The translations under genes and the position numbers were made by a program. From NCBI GenBank assembly GCA_002163115.1, contig MAAI01000025.1:109768-173767 (forward strand): a DNA stretch of 64,000 bases. Direction: 5' to 3'. Shown here piece after piece: positions 1 to 7,463 of this stretch. The notes beneath the pieces are model-generated. The model did not search any database, had not been told where the DNA came from, and saw only the letters and a list, made by a program, of their open reading frames with translations. Origin of the DNA: Methylophaga sp. 41_12_T18 (lineage in GTDB: Bacteria > Pseudomonadota > Gammaproteobacteria > Nitrosococcales > Methylophagaceae). Numbering within the stretch: position 1 is the stretch's first letter; every line of letters starts with the position of its first letter.

Positions 1-353
1 CAAACAAAGGTTAGTAAGATTAGGCAGAAGCTGACTAACATCAGTTGTAGCTCTATTCGACCGGACAAGATCCAGATGGACATGCCGAAGGTGGCGATGA
101 TTAAGACGAACACACGGCGTTTAATATTGCGACGGATAGTTTTGCTTTGTTCCCATTGGGCGAGCGGCGGGCCAAACCATTTATTGTCTAATAACATTTT
201 ATGAAAGCGGGGCGAGCTTTTGCCAAAACAGGCCAGCGCTAAAATGAGAAAGGGCGTGGTTGGCAACAGCGGTAATACGGCACCAATCGCGCCTAGGATG
301 ACAAACAGCCAACCTAGGCCGATTAGAAAGTACCGTTTTAAGGTTTCTTGCAT
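1..353 (-). CDS. DUF454 (YbaN-like) inner-membrane protein, 3' end cut by window edge
   Basis: The frame opens at an ATG at 353 and runs off position 1 without a stop, giving 117 codons. The N-terminus reads MQETLKRYFLIGLGWLFVIL and continues with GAIGAVLPLLPTTPF and then ACFGKSSPRFH, a pattern I recognise from the small DUF454/YbaN family of inner-membrane proteins. Two hydrophobic segments are visible near residues 8-45, and a second hydrophobic region lies at about residues 83-117. The function of this family is not established. It lies just downstream of efpL on the same strand (9-bp gap), so the two may be co-transcribed. Only the missing C-terminus prevents a firmer call. Confidence 0.8.
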   Translation of the reverse strand, partial: MQETLKRYFLIGLGWLFVILGAIGAVLPLLPTTPFLILALACFGKSSPRFHKMLLDNKWFGPPLAQWEQSKTIRRNIKRRVFVLIIATFGMSIWILSGRIELQLMLVSFCLILLTFV

Positions 354-362
354 GAGCTAGGA

Positions 363-929
363 TTAAGCTCGCGACATGAATTTGCCAGACACAGTGTTGA
401 TCTTGATCACTTCACCGGGTTCGATATATTCAGGCACTTGTACTTCTAAGCCGGTTGGCAGGGTAGCGGGTTTAGTGCGTGCTGAAGCAGATGCACCTTT
501 AATACCGGGTGCCGTTTCGGTAATTTCCATAGATACGGCAGCAGGTAATTCGATGGCAACTAAAATACCATCGAGTAATATGGCTACAACGCCTTCTTGG
601 CCTTCTATTAAGTAAGGTGCGTCCTCTTCGATATCACTGCTGTTGATAGCATATTGTTCATAGTCTTCAAGACTCATGAAGGTGTAAGCATCATCTTCTT
701 TATATGAAAACTGAACCAATTTTCGTTCGCAATCGACTTCTTTTAAAAAGTCATCGCCTTTTAATGATTCATCTCGTTTTTGTTTGGTTTTTAGATGATT
801 GAATCGAATTTTATATAAGGTCGAAGCGCCACGCGACGATGGGTTTCTTACTTCAATATTTTTAACTGAATAGGGTTCGTCATTAACTTCGACGACCATT
901 CCACGTTTTAAATCACTGGCTTTAGGCAT
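363..929 (-). CDS. efpL: Elongation factor P-like protein EfpL (YeiP)
   Basis: This 188-residue protein has the three-domain EF-P layout (KOW-like N-domain, central OB domain, C-terminal OB domain). The N-domain loop reads NPSSRGASTLYKIRF, placing Arg33 at the loop tip. EF-P proper carries a modifiable Lys there, and Arg is the signature of the EfpL/YeiP paralogue. From family knowledge it binds stalled ribosomes and relieves pausing at polyproline and some other difficult motifs without lysine modification. The C-terminus SGKFMSRA is typical of the family. The ATG at 929 is preceded by a purine-rich AGAAGA. It is probably co-transcribed with the DUF454 gene downstream. Confidence 0.93.
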   Translation of the reverse strand: MPKASDLKRGMVVEVNDEPYSVKNIEVRNPSSRGASTLYKIRFNHLKTKQKRDESLKGDDFLKEVDCERKLVQFSYKEDDAYTFMSLEDYEQYAINSSDIEEDAPYLIEGQEGVVAILLDGILVAIELPAAVSMEITETAPGIKGASASARTKPATLPTGLEVQVPEYIEPGEVIKINTVSGKFMSRA

Positions 930-1092
930 GTTCTTCTTTTGGTTATTAAATGAAAAAATTGATTATACGTGAGTAATATAACGCATAATTCGTTGCAAGA
1001 GCTGTAACATTAGTACTGTTTTGTGGTCTATTGATATCTTAAGTAAATATTAGCAGCGTTTTGGGGCGAAAGCTGACGTGATGGAGAGAATA

Positions 1093-1614
1093 ATGAAAAA
1101 AATTGTATTGCTTATAACTTTGTTAATAAGTGCTTGTACTAATACTTCACCGACTATTAATGCGTTACCAGAAGGTAATCTTCAGTTGCGAAAACTGGTC
1201 GATAGTGAGGCTAATAACTATGTTGGCGAACAGGTACGTTGGGGTGGAAGCATTGTTAGTGTTAGCACAGAAAATGGTCGTTCAATTTTTGAGATAAAAC
1301 ATTACCCATTAATGCGACATGGCTTTCCATTATCGAACTTGTATAGTCAGGGAAACTTTTTTGCCGAAAGTAATGAAGCGTTTGATCCTGAGGTGTATTC
1401 AGAAGGTTTACTTATCACGTTTTCAGGGACGATTACTTCTGAGCTGAGCGAAGTCCCAGTGAACCATCACAAGTTTATGCCACACATAGAGATTACTGAT
1501 GCCAAACTGTGGCCGCATTACAGGTCAAATGGTAAGGCCTATACCTATACAGGCACTGAATCTGAGTTTAAAGGTTATGGCACCTATGGTTCGGGCCACT
1601 ACTTTTTATATTGA
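1093..1614 (+). CDS. Slp-family outer-membrane lipoprotein (copy 1)
   Basis: I place the start at the ATG at 1093, because GGAGAG at 1083-1088 is correctly spaced for it; GTG 1078 and ATG 1081 are less likely. The 173-residue product begins with a lipoprotein signal peptide ending LISAC (Cys15). The body carries the Slp-family pattern (YVGEQVRWGGSIVSV, FDPEVYSEGLLITFSGTI) and a Gly/Tyr-rich tail. Slp proteins are outer-membrane lipoproteins linked to starvation or stress survival; the molecular role is unclear. A paralogue with the same architecture lies at 5352-5870. Flanking genes are unrelated, so this is probably a single-gene unit. Confidence 0.85.
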   Translation: MKKIVLLITLLISACTNTSPTINALPEGNLQLRKLVDSEANNYVGEQVRWGGSIVSVSTENGRSIFEIKHYPLMRHGFPLSNLYSQGNFFAESNEAFDPEVYSEGLLITFSGTITSELSEVPVNHHKFMPHIEITDAKLWPHYRSNGKAYTYTGTESEFKGYGTYGSGHYFLY

Positions 1615-1624
1615 AATAGTTCCT

Positions 1625-2005
1625 TTATAGAAATTGTTTTAAATTCACACCACGTAAAGACCATAAGGTACCGATAACACCAATACTGACCACCGCAATC
1701 ATCATCAGCAAAAATGAAAATGAACCGTTAAGATACAAGACGGCTAAGGTCACAATAATAAATAAGCGCACAAAGACGGTGCCTAAGACCATTTCTTCTA
1801 TTTTCTTTTGCCAAATTCGAAAGGTGATTAAGGTCAGGCTCAATAGAAACATGCCGGTGAGTTGCACAAACGGGCCTGCATCGACCATGGCCGGATCAAA
1901 GCCCATCATTGGTATCACTGCTTTAGGGAAAAACAATAAGGGGATCCCAAGTAGAGCCGTATAAAAAGAAATATATAACTGCCATTTAAATGCATGTGTA
2001 GGCAT
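1625..2005 (-). CDS. Small four-helix membrane protein of unknown function
   Basis: The 126-residue product has four hydrophobic segments (about residues 10-34, 46-64, 75-92 and 97-117) and no recognised catalytic motif. The ATG at 2005 follows AAGGAGAAAGGTT, a good ribosome-binding region. It starts 11 bp after the stop of the alpha/beta hydrolase on the same strand, so the two probably form an operon controlled by the divergent HxlR regulator. I do not recognise the family with confidence. It resembles small uncharacterised membrane proteins often found with HxlR- or TetR-linked hydrolases, but that is only an impression. Confidence 0.7.
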   Translation of the reverse strand: MPTHAFKWQLYISFYTALLGIPLLFFPKAVIPMMGFDPAMVDAGPFVQLTGMFLLSLTLITFRIWQKKIEEMVLGTVFVRLFIIVTLAVLYLNGSFSFLLMMIAVVSIGVIGTLWSLRGVNLKQFL

Positions 2006-2016
2006 AACCTTTCTCC

Positions 2017-2964
2017 TTATTTTATTGATTGTGTGATCGCTTCAACAACTTCATTAGGTTGGTCTAAGCTTAAGAAATGACCACCATCTTTAATTATTTT
2101 GATAGTTGAGTTGGGTATAGCACGATTATTTTTTTCACGTTCTTCCGATGTTGACCAGTCATTGTCACCATACACAAGGTTAACAGGAACATTAATTTTG
2201 CTATAAGCAGATCGTGCTTGTTCCCATTTATGTGCATTACGGATCAAATTTATTAACGCACGATAGTGGCCTTTACGAACTCCAGACTGCCACACTTGTT
2301 TTAAGAAACCAGTGCTGAGGGCGCGATTTTCAGAGACACCGCCTTGTAGAATTAACTGTTCAATCATTGGGTTTCTAAAGCGCATAAATGTTTCACCAAC
2401 AATGGGGAAGCGTGCCAAGCTAAATACTAACCAAGCAACAGCATTTGCTCTGGTGACACCGCGACCTTTGAAATAATCATAAGGGTTGATGGCCACGACA
2501 TTGTTTACTCGTGGGTTTTGTTTCGCTGCGATTAGTAGAGGAATAGAGCCACCAATGGAGATGCCGGCTAGAGTCGCGTCGCTAATATCTAATTTCTCCA
2601 TAAACTGCTCGACAGAGTTAACAAATAGCTCTGGCACATAGGCAGTGTCTGGAATAGATGAAAAACCATGGCCTGGATAATCTAAGGCATAAACAGTAAA
2701 TGTTTTGCTGAGCTCTGGAATGACTTTTTCGAAAATATCGAGCTGAGTTCGTAAGGTATGTAGTAGCACTAGGTTTGGGCCTTGACCTGTTTTTATATAT
2801 CTAAGTTTAGCCCCCTCTATATCTAGGTACTGAATTTTAAGTGAGTTATCCCAATAGAGATTCTCTGGTGTTGTAGGTGTTTTTCGCAATGCTTCGATCA
2901 ATATTGAGATAAAAACCGGTGCAATAAACAAAGCAATAATAAGTAATAGGGAATTGGTTTCCAT
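2017..2964 (-). CDS. Membrane-anchored alpha/beta hydrolase
   Basis: This 315-residue protein has an N-terminal hydrophobic anchor (about residues 4-22) followed by an alpha/beta-hydrolase domain. Visible landmarks are YALDYPGHGFSS, the nucleophile elbow GISIGGS, the acid region VYGDNDWSTS and the late histidine in KDGGHFLSLDQP. I chose ATG 2964 because GGAG at 2971-2974 is well spaced; the longer TTG start at 2976 would overlap that site. The substrate cannot be read from the sequence. It is divergent from an HxlR-family regulator across two matching operators and is probably repressed by it, with the small membrane protein downstream in the same transcript. Confidence 0.88.
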   Translation of the reverse strand: METNSLLLIIALFIAPVFISILIEALRKTPTTPENLYWDNSLKIQYLDIEGAKLRYIKTGQGPNLVLLHTLRTQLDIFEKVIPELSKTFTVYALDYPGHGFSSIPDTAYVPELFVNSVEQFMEKLDISDATLAGISIGGSIPLLIAAKQNPRVNNVVAINPYDYFKGRGVTRANAVAWLVFSLARFPIVGETFMRFRNPMIEQLILQGGVSENRALSTGFLKQVWQSGVRKGHYRALINLIRNAHKWEQARSAYSKINVPVNLVYGDNDWSTSEEREKNNRAIPNSTIKIIKDGGHFLSLDQPNEVVEAITQSIK

Positions 2965-2987
2965 CGTTATCTCCAAGAATAAAAACA

Positions 2988-3010
2988 GTAACTTTAAAAA
3001 TGCAAGTAAC
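2988..3010. promoter_or_regulatory. Putative HxlR operator, copy A
   Basis: GTAACTTTAAAAATGCAAGTAAC lies between the divergent hydrolase and HxlR-regulator starts. Its ends read GTAACTT and AAGTAAC, flanking an A/T-rich centre, and the 23-bp site recurs almost exactly 37 bp away (copy B). HxlR-type dimers bind such near-palindromes, so assignment to the adjacent regulator is inference from position and repetition. Confidence 0.6.
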
Positions 3011-3024
3011 TATAATTATAGGAT

Positions 3025-3047
3025 GTTACTTTAAAATTGCAAGTTAC
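3025..3047. promoter_or_regulatory. Putative HxlR operator, copy B
   Basis: This 23-bp site begins GTTACTTTAAAATTGC and ends AAGTTAC. It matches copy A at 20 of 23 positions; the differences are A/T swaps. It lies 25 bp upstream of the HxlR-family start codon at 3072. Two phased copies in one divergent promoter suggest joint control of the regulator and the hydrolase operon. Confidence 0.6.
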
Positions 3048-3071
3048 TAGATGAAGAAATATAATTGAACG

Positions 3072-3437
3072 ATGAATAAACAAATATCAAGCCTAGATGA
3101 AATCAGTTTTAAACGTTCAGCATGTCCTATTGCGTGTTGTCTCGATATAATGGGCGATAAATGGACATTGTTAGTTGTCCGCGATTTATTTTTTGGCAAA
3201 ACGAAGTTCACAGAATTTCAACAATCGGCAGAAAATATACCCACGAATATTTTGGCAACCCGCCTTAAGCAGCTTGAAGCGGTGCAGTTAATTGTAAAAA
3301 CGCCTTATCAACAACGACCGGTCAGATATCAATATCAATTAACAGAGTCTGGGCAGAGTTTAGGGTCGGTGCTCAAGGCGATGGTGCAATGGTCTGAGCA
3401 ACAACTTGTTAATACTGCGCGTGTACAAAATTTATAA
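3072..3437 (+). CDS. HxlR-family winged-helix transcriptional regulator
   Basis: The 121-residue product shows the HxlR pattern: CPIACCLDIMGDKWTLLVVRD at the N-terminus, then FTEFQQSAENIPTNILATRLKQLE as the recognition-helix region, and the wing RPVRYQYQLTESG. HxlR proteins are small homodimeric regulators that often sense electrophiles or redox stress through N-terminal cysteines. Three cysteines are present here (Cys17, Cys21, Cys22). It is divergent from the hydrolase/membrane-protein operon, with two operator-like repeats between. The likely target is therefore its neighbour; the inducer is unknown. Confidence 0.92.
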   Translation: MNKQISSLDEISFKRSACPIACCLDIMGDKWTLLVVRDLFFGKTKFTEFQQSAENIPTNILATRLKQLEAVQLIVKTPYQQRPVRYQYQLTESGQSLGSVLKAMVQWSEQQLVNTARVQNL

Positions 3438-3481
3438 AACAACATTCGCTTGAAATCAGCAATAACTAGAGATAAAAAATA

Positions 3482-4315
3482 ATGGTAGAACTAGGTAAAT
3501 TAAATACACTAACAGTAGTGAAGTTCGTTGACTTTGGTCTCTACCTCGACGGCGGTAGTGATGGTGAAATCTTACTACCTGCTCGTTCAATACCTTCGGG
3601 CACAAGGGTGGGAGATAATTTAGAAGTCTTTATTTACCTTGATTCAGAAGATATGTTGATTGCGACGACTGATACACCGAAAGCGATGGTGGGCCAGTGT
3701 GTCGTCCTTACCGTGGTAGAGGTCAATCAAATTGGGGCATTTTTAGATTGGGGCTTGCCGAAAGATTTATTAGTGCCATTTGGCGAGCAGCAAAAGCCGA
3801 TGGAAAAAGGTCAAGATTATGTGGTGTATTTATACGTTGATCCGGCATCAGAACGTATTGCCGGTACAACTAAATTAGATAAGCACTTAGCGGAATCCTC
3901 ACCGTATTTTAAAGAAAAGCAACAAGTTGATTTAATGATCTACGGTCGTACTGACTTGGGTTATAAAGCGGTGGTGAATGGCTTTGCGATGGGCTTGATA
4001 TTTAATAGCGATGTATTTAAACCGATTAAAAATGGCCAACAAATGAAGGGCTATATCAAACGGATCCGTGAAGATAAGAAAATCGATTTATGTTTACAGA
4101 TTGCCAGCCGTCAGGTCTTAGATGCTTTATCTCAGCAAATATTAGACTATATAAATAAGCATGGTGGCGTGATTAGCTTAACCGATAAAAGTAAGCCTGA
4201 AGATATTGCCAAAGCATTTTCAGTTAGCAAGTCGAGTTATAAAAAAGCCTTAGGCAAGCTATATAAACGACGCTTGGTAGTGCTAAATAAAGATAACGTA
4301 ACGTTGGTGAAATAA
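3482..4315 (+). CDS. CvfB-family S1-domain RNA-binding protein
   Basis: The 277-residue protein shows tandem S1-like beta-barrels: an N-terminal one (LNTLTVVKFVDFGLYLDGG, then EILLPARSIP), a second (LTVVEVNQIGAFLDWGLPKDLLVPF) and a third covering about residues 145-215. A C-terminal winged-helix segment carries KPEDIAKAFSVSKSSYKKAL near residues 238-258. This order matches the CvfB/YitL family of putative RNA-binding regulators. The stop is two bases before the ATG of ylqF, indicating translational coupling with that ribosome-assembly GTPase. That fits an RNA-related role, although the target RNAs are not known. Confidence 0.88.
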   Translation: MVELGKLNTLTVVKFVDFGLYLDGGSDGEILLPARSIPSGTRVGDNLEVFIYLDSEDMLIATTDTPKAMVGQCVVLTVVEVNQIGAFLDWGLPKDLLVPFGEQQKPMEKGQDYVVYLYVDPASERIAGTTKLDKHLAESSPYFKEKQQVDLMIYGRTDLGYKAVVNGFAMGLIFNSDVFKPIKNGQQMKGYIKRIREDKKIDLCLQIASRQVLDALSQQILDYINKHGGVISLTDKSKPEDIAKAFSVSKSSYKKALGKLYKRRLVVLNKDNVTLVK

Positions 4316-4316
4316 G

Positions 4317-5237
4317 ATGGCAATTCAGTGGTATCCCGGCCATATGCATAAGGCCAGCAAAGAGCTTAAAAAGATCTTAACCCAGGTTGATATTTTTATT
4401 GAAGTACTTGATGCGCGTATTCCGTTCAGCAGTGAAAACCCGATGCTGGCAGAGATTCGTGGTGATAAACCTTGCATCAAGATTTTAAATAAATCTGATC
4501 TTGCAGATCCGGAAAAGACCCAACAATGGCAGGACTTTTTAGAGCAGGAACATAATGTAAAAACGATAGCACTTTCAGCTCAAGAGCCTGAACGTGCCTC
4601 TGATATATTAGAGTTATGTCATAAGATGGTGCCAGGCAAATCTACCAGCGTGAAAAATATTCAAGCATTGATTATGGGCATTCCTAATGTCGGTAAATCA
4701 ACTTTGATTAATACGTTAGCTGGCCGGCAAATTGCTAAAACAGGCAATGAACCTGCAGTGACTAAGTTCCAACAACGCATTAAGTTAGAGCGTGGCATTG
4801 TGCTGGTGGATACACCGGGCATGTTATGGCCAAACTTAGAAAACCCACATACCGGTTATCGGCTGGCTGTGACCGGTGCGATTAAAGAAACGGCAGTTGA
4901 TAACGTTGATATCGCGTTTTATGCGGCGGCCTATTTTATTAAACAATATCCTGACTCATTAAAGTCTCGTTATGAGTTTGTAGAGCTACCTGACCATGAA
5001 ATGGAACTATTAGAAGCGATTGGTGCAAAACGTGGTTGCTTGCGTGCTGGTGGCCAAGTTGAACTGGAGCGGGTATCTAAAATTTTATTAACGGAATTTC
5101 GTTCGGCGATGTTAGGCAAGATCACTTTAGAAACACCTGCCATGATGCAGCAAGAGTTAGTTGAACTGGTGCAGATCCGTGCCGCCAAGGCAGCCAAAAA
5201 AGAAGCACGTAAGAAAAAACGCCAGGGTTCACGTTAA
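4317..5237 (+). CDS. ylqF: Ribosome biogenesis GTPase YlqF (RbgA family)
   Basis: This 306-residue protein is a circularly permuted GTPase. The G4 motif NKSD (residues 58-61) precedes the P-loop GIPNVGKST (121-129) and the G3 motif DTPG (165-168). The N-terminus IQWYPGHMHKA is a family hallmark. Family members act in late 50S ribosomal subunit maturation. The C-terminus ends in a Lys/Arg-rich tail (about residues 288-306), consistent with rRNA contact. It begins two bases after cvfB and is surely in the same transcript. Confidence 0.94.
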   Translation: MAIQWYPGHMHKASKELKKILTQVDIFIEVLDARIPFSSENPMLAEIRGDKPCIKILNKSDLADPEKTQQWQDFLEQEHNVKTIALSAQEPERASDILELCHKMVPGKSTSVKNIQALIMGIPNVGKSTLINTLAGRQIAKTGNEPAVTKFQQRIKLERGIVLVDTPGMLWPNLENPHTGYRLAVTGAIKETAVDNVDIAFYAAAYFIKQYPDSLKSRYEFVELPDHEMELLEAIGAKRGCLRAGGQVELERVSKILLTEFRSAMLGKITLETPAMMQQELVELVQIRAAKAAKKEARKKKRQGSR

Positions 5238-5351
5238 TGCCAGCTGTTGGTTCATAGCCTATAAATAAAAAAATAACTAACAACTTCAACAAATAACAAT
5301 ATTAACCAGTCGAAGTGTTCCAATAAATTATTAGATAAGATGGAGTTTCAG

Positions 5352-5870
5352 ATGAAAAATCTCCTTTGTTTGTTAGTTGTTTTATTCTCTGGTTGCAGTT
5401 CCTTGCCGCCCGCAATTCAATCTGCTCCGGCAGACGATATTCAGCCACAGCAAATCACTCGTTCTAATATTGAGCAGTATCGCGGCTCAGCTGTGCGTTG
5501 GGGCGGTAAAATAATTAAAGTTAATAATGATGACAGCCAGTCTGTCATCCAGCTGTTAGCTTATCCCTTAGCCAGTTATGGCAATGTTAGAAGCAATAAG
5601 GACAATCAAGGTCGTTTTTTAGCCATTACTAATCAGTTCTTAGATCCAGAAGTGTATGAACAAGGACGCTTTGTCACCTTTGCCGGCACAATTTCATCCC
5701 AGCAAACCGTCCTGATTGATAAAAAATCATTAGAGTTACCTGTTATCAGTATTACTGAAATGCATCTTTGGCCAGAAAAAAGCCTAGATCAAAGCCATTA
5801 TTATCTCGATCACCATCGTGGACGCTATGTAGGCTATGGCTATTATGGGACCGGCTCTTATTACCCATAG
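5352..5870 (+). CDS. Slp-family outer-membrane lipoprotein (copy 2)
   Basis: I place the start at ATG 5352, seven or so bases after TGGAG at 5341-5345; the in-frame upstream codon at 5340 overlaps that site. The 172-residue product has a lipobox ending FSGC with Cys15. The Slp-like body reads YRGSAVRWGGKIIKV and LDPEVYEQGRFVTFAGTI, followed by a Gly/Tyr-rich tail (GYGYYGTGSYYP). It shares architecture, Cys position and tail with the copy at 1093-1614, so the two are paralogues separated by about 4 kb. It stands alone between ylqF and the Fur-controlled operon. Confidence 0.87.
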   Translation: MKNLLCLLVVLFSGCSSLPPAIQSAPADDIQPQQITRSNIEQYRGSAVRWGGKIIKVNNDDSQSVIQLLAYPLASYGNVRSNKDNQGRFLAITNQFLDPEVYEQGRFVTFAGTISSQQTVLIDKKSLELPVISITEMHLWPEKSLDQSHYYLDHHRGRYVGYGYYGTGSYYP

Positions 5871-5932
5871 TGACGCAAGCAACAAGAAACTTCCAACACA
5901 GTTACCCTCAAAAATCAGCATTAACCAGATCT

Positions 5933-5953
5933 AAATGATAATGATTTGCATTT
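5933..5953 (+). promoter_or_regulatory. Fur box overlapping the hemP-operon promoter
   Basis: AAATGATAATGATTTGCATT plus one more T at 5953 closely matches the Fur consensus (repeats of GATAAT in both orientations). It overlaps the -35 element TTGCAT (5946-5951) of a promoter whose -10 TATAAT is at 5969-5974 (17-bp spacer). Fe-Fur bound here would block RNA polymerase, so the downstream small-protein/HemP operon should be induced by iron limitation. Confidence 0.82.
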
Positions 5954-5974
5954 AGTTTATTTGGTGTCTATAAT
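5946..5974 (+). promoter_or_regulatory. Sigma-70 promoter of the hemP operon
   Basis: The -35 TTGCAT and -10 TATAAT are separated by 17 bp, a near-ideal sigma-70 geometry. The predicted transcript starts near 5981, about 23 bp upstream of the first start codon at 6004. The Fur box overlies the -35 element. Confidence 0.7.
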
Positions 5975-6003
5975 CATTCCTCAATAGCTAAGGAGGGATG
6001 TTT

Positions 6004-6195
6004 ATGAAACAGAGTAATGCGACAACGAAACCAATAGATATAATTCATTTATCGTTTGATCCCAGTACGCTCGAGTCTTTGATTCGATCAGGAAAACTCC
6101 ATGCATCAGACTTTAACTGCCTTGATCACTCTTCTAAAAGAGGCGTATGGGCAATGTTGCGTTCAGTCGCTGCTGGCAAGATTCAATTGATATGA
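6004..6195 (+). CDS. Small conserved-looking protein, first gene of Fur-controlled hemin operon
   Basis: This 63-residue protein starts at ATG 6004, seven bases after a perfect AGGAGG (5991-5996). The ATG at 5998 is too close to that site. The middle reads FDPSTLESLIRSGKLHASDFNCLDHSSK, and it has no signal peptide or membrane segment. Its stop overlaps the start of the next gene by ATGA (6192-6195). I do not recognise a named family. Position behind a Fur box and ahead of hemP suggests a role in iron or heme acquisition or in iron-sparing regulation; that is inference. Confidence 0.75.
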   Translation: MKQSNATTKPIDIIHLSFDPSTLESLIRSGKLHASDFNCLDHSSKRGVWAMLRSVAAGKIQLI

Positions 6196-6449
6196 ATATA
6201 CAAGAGCAGCGAGTTGGATGGACACGGGATTTACTGATCAGCGCCAATAATCAGTTGGAAGGGATATATCAGCAACAACATGATCCCTGTGTAGCACTAC
6301 TGATTTCACGCAACTATCACTTATTGTTAGGTCAGTATAAAAATAGAAACGAGCGTAGCGAGTGGCAAGCGAAAGCTAAAACATGGCAAAGCAAATACCG
6401 ACAGGCCAGAACGAGTAAGTTATTCAGCCTGTTCTACGACGGTATTTGA
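6192..6449 (+). CDS. Small protein of unknown function in hemP operon
   Basis: The 85-residue product begins at ATG 6192, which overlaps the previous stop (ATGA), a classic coupling arrangement. The sequence is polar and Gln/Arg/Lys-rich (QRVGWTRDLLISANNQ, then NRNERSEWQAKAKTWQSKYRQ) and predicted helical. It has no signal peptide and no recognised motif. Co-transcription with hemP under Fur control is clear from spacing; function is unknown. It could be a soluble accessory protein acting with the 63-residue product it is coupled to. Confidence 0.7.
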   Translation: MNIQEQRVGWTRDLLISANNQLEGIYQQQHDPCVALLISRNYHLLLGQYKNRNERSEWQAKAKTWQSKYRQARTSKLFSLFYDGI

Positions 6450-6474
6450 TTGAAAAACAAGGGAAAATATTAAA

Positions 6475-6711
6475 ATGAGTGAACCGAAGTGTCAATTAGA
6501 AATGTTAGCAACGTCTGCGAGCAGTGAGATTCAATACTGTGCAGATTGTGGCTTAGTCCATTTAACGATGGGGCCGCTGACGTTACGGTTATCAAAGAAG
6601 CATTTCAGTGAGTTTGCGGGAGATATGAATAAGGGACTTATTCAATTGAAAGCAAAAAGTTTTTCTTCAGACAGCGTTGTCAAAAACAACGTACGTACAT
6701 TGCATAGTTGA
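6475..6711 (+). CDS. Small CxxC protein of unknown function in hemP operon
   Basis: This 78-residue protein contains CADC (about residues 22-25) followed by GLVHLTMGPLTLRLSKKHFSEF, which predicts a short beta hairpin and helix. There is a further cysteine at position 6. A single CxxC plus the earlier Cys could bind a metal or form a disulfide, but no known zinc-ribbon is complete. It lies 25 bp after the previous gene and 9 bp before hemP. No signal peptide is visible. Function is unknown, although the operon context points to iron or heme. Confidence 0.72.
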   Translation: MSEPKCQLEMLATSASSEIQYCADCGLVHLTMGPLTLRLSKKHFSEFAGDMNKGLIQLKAKSFSSDSVVKNNVRTLHS

Positions 6712-6720
6712 GGGTAAATC

Positions 6721-6903
6721 ATGAATATGAAATTAGAACAAAATTTGGATGTAACGCAATTAACGGCTGTTGTAGTACCAAAGCAGGTAGATTACACCAC
6801 CGAACAGATGTTTCAGGGCAGAAAAACCTTGGTGATTGAACATCGCGGTGAAGAATATCTATTACGTGTCACTAGAAATAATAAATTGATTTTGACTAAA
6901 TAA
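6721..6903 (+). CDS. hemP: Hemin uptake protein HemP/HmuP
   Basis: The 60-residue product ends with the HemP/HmuP signature: FQGRKTLVIEHRGEEYLLRV followed by TRNNKLILTK. The family consists of very small proteins in heme-uptake loci; in several bacteria HmuP is needed for induction of the heme receptor. The start at 6721 follows GAGGG; an internal ATG at 6727 is also possible. It is the last gene of an operon headed by a Fur-box promoter at 5933-5974. Unusually, no TonB-dependent heme receptor or heme ABC transporter lies next to it in this window. Confidence 0.9.
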   Translation: MNMKLEQNLDVTQLTAVVVPKQVDYTTEQMFQGRKTLVIEHRGEEYLLRVTRNNKLILTK

Positions 6904-6927
6904 ACCAGTCAGTAACAATCACTGCAA

Positions 6928-6982
6928 ACACCGCTAGCAAGTTAAGAAAAGAAATTCATTTTTCATTACTTGTTAGCGGTGT
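6928..6982. repeat. 15-bp inverted repeat downstream of hemP
   Basis: Arms ACACCGCTAGCAAGT (6928-6942) and ACTTGTTAGCGGTGT (6968-6982) pair with one G-U mismatch around a 25-nt A/T-rich loop. There is no T-tract after the right arm, so it is not a textbook terminator. It could still end or stabilise the hemP transcript. The stretch 6904-7463 otherwise holds only a doubtful 38-codon frame and the porin promoter region. Confidence 0.5.
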
Positions 6983-7050
6983 CTATTTCTAACAGTTCCA
7001 CCCTCACACTAGCCATTATTGTCGTCAGTGCAAATATAAAAGGGACAATA

Positions 7051-7167
7051 ATGAGTTATCTAATTGATATTATTTTAGTTGCTAGACAAGCAATTAAATT
7101 AATCACCGTCGCAGTTTTTTCACCTTTTGGCTTATTGGCTATCTACCTTTTTTCTTGGCAAACATGA
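7051..7167 (+). CDS. Possible 38-residue membrane peptide
   Basis: ATG 7051 follows AGGGACAATA, a plausible ribosome-binding site. The frame encodes MSYLIDIILVARQAIKLITV and then a second hydrophobic stretch ending LLAIYLFSWQT, i.e. one or two membrane segments. It lies downstream of the hemP inverted repeat and upstream of the porin promoter. Its size and isolation make a chance frame possible. I do not recognise it. Confidence 0.3.
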   Translation: MSYLIDIILVARQAIKLITVAVFSPFGLLAIYLFSWQT

Positions 7168-7343
7168 GTCTATAGTTTTCTACGTTGCGATAAAACAATG
7201 TAACTGAATGATTTTTATATTAAATAAATAAAAATTTCTTAACTGCCTTGATCTATCCATAGAGCTAGTTAATAGCGACCTATCCTAGGAAACCTACGCC
7301 TCCCGTTTATCGTGTTGTTTTAAAGCAACATGCAAGTAGGAAA

Positions 7344-7359
7344 ATTGATTTTAATCACA
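7344..7359. promoter_or_regulatory. CRP/FNR-type site upstream of porin operon
   Basis: ATTGATTTTAATCACA contains TTGAT-N4-ATCAC, one mismatch from the FNR consensus. It also fits CRP in the right half (TCACA). A -10 hexamer TATAAT lies at 7400-7405, so the site centre would be about 60 bp upstream of transcription, a normal activator position. Which regulator binds cannot be decided from sequence. Confidence 0.45.
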
Positions 7360-7463
7360 TTCTAAATACGAATAGTTCGTGTTTGTTACGTCTGTTACGT
7401 ATAATGCTTACATAACTTAACATGCGTGTGGGTTACATTTTTCAAAACAAAAAGGATCTTCCT

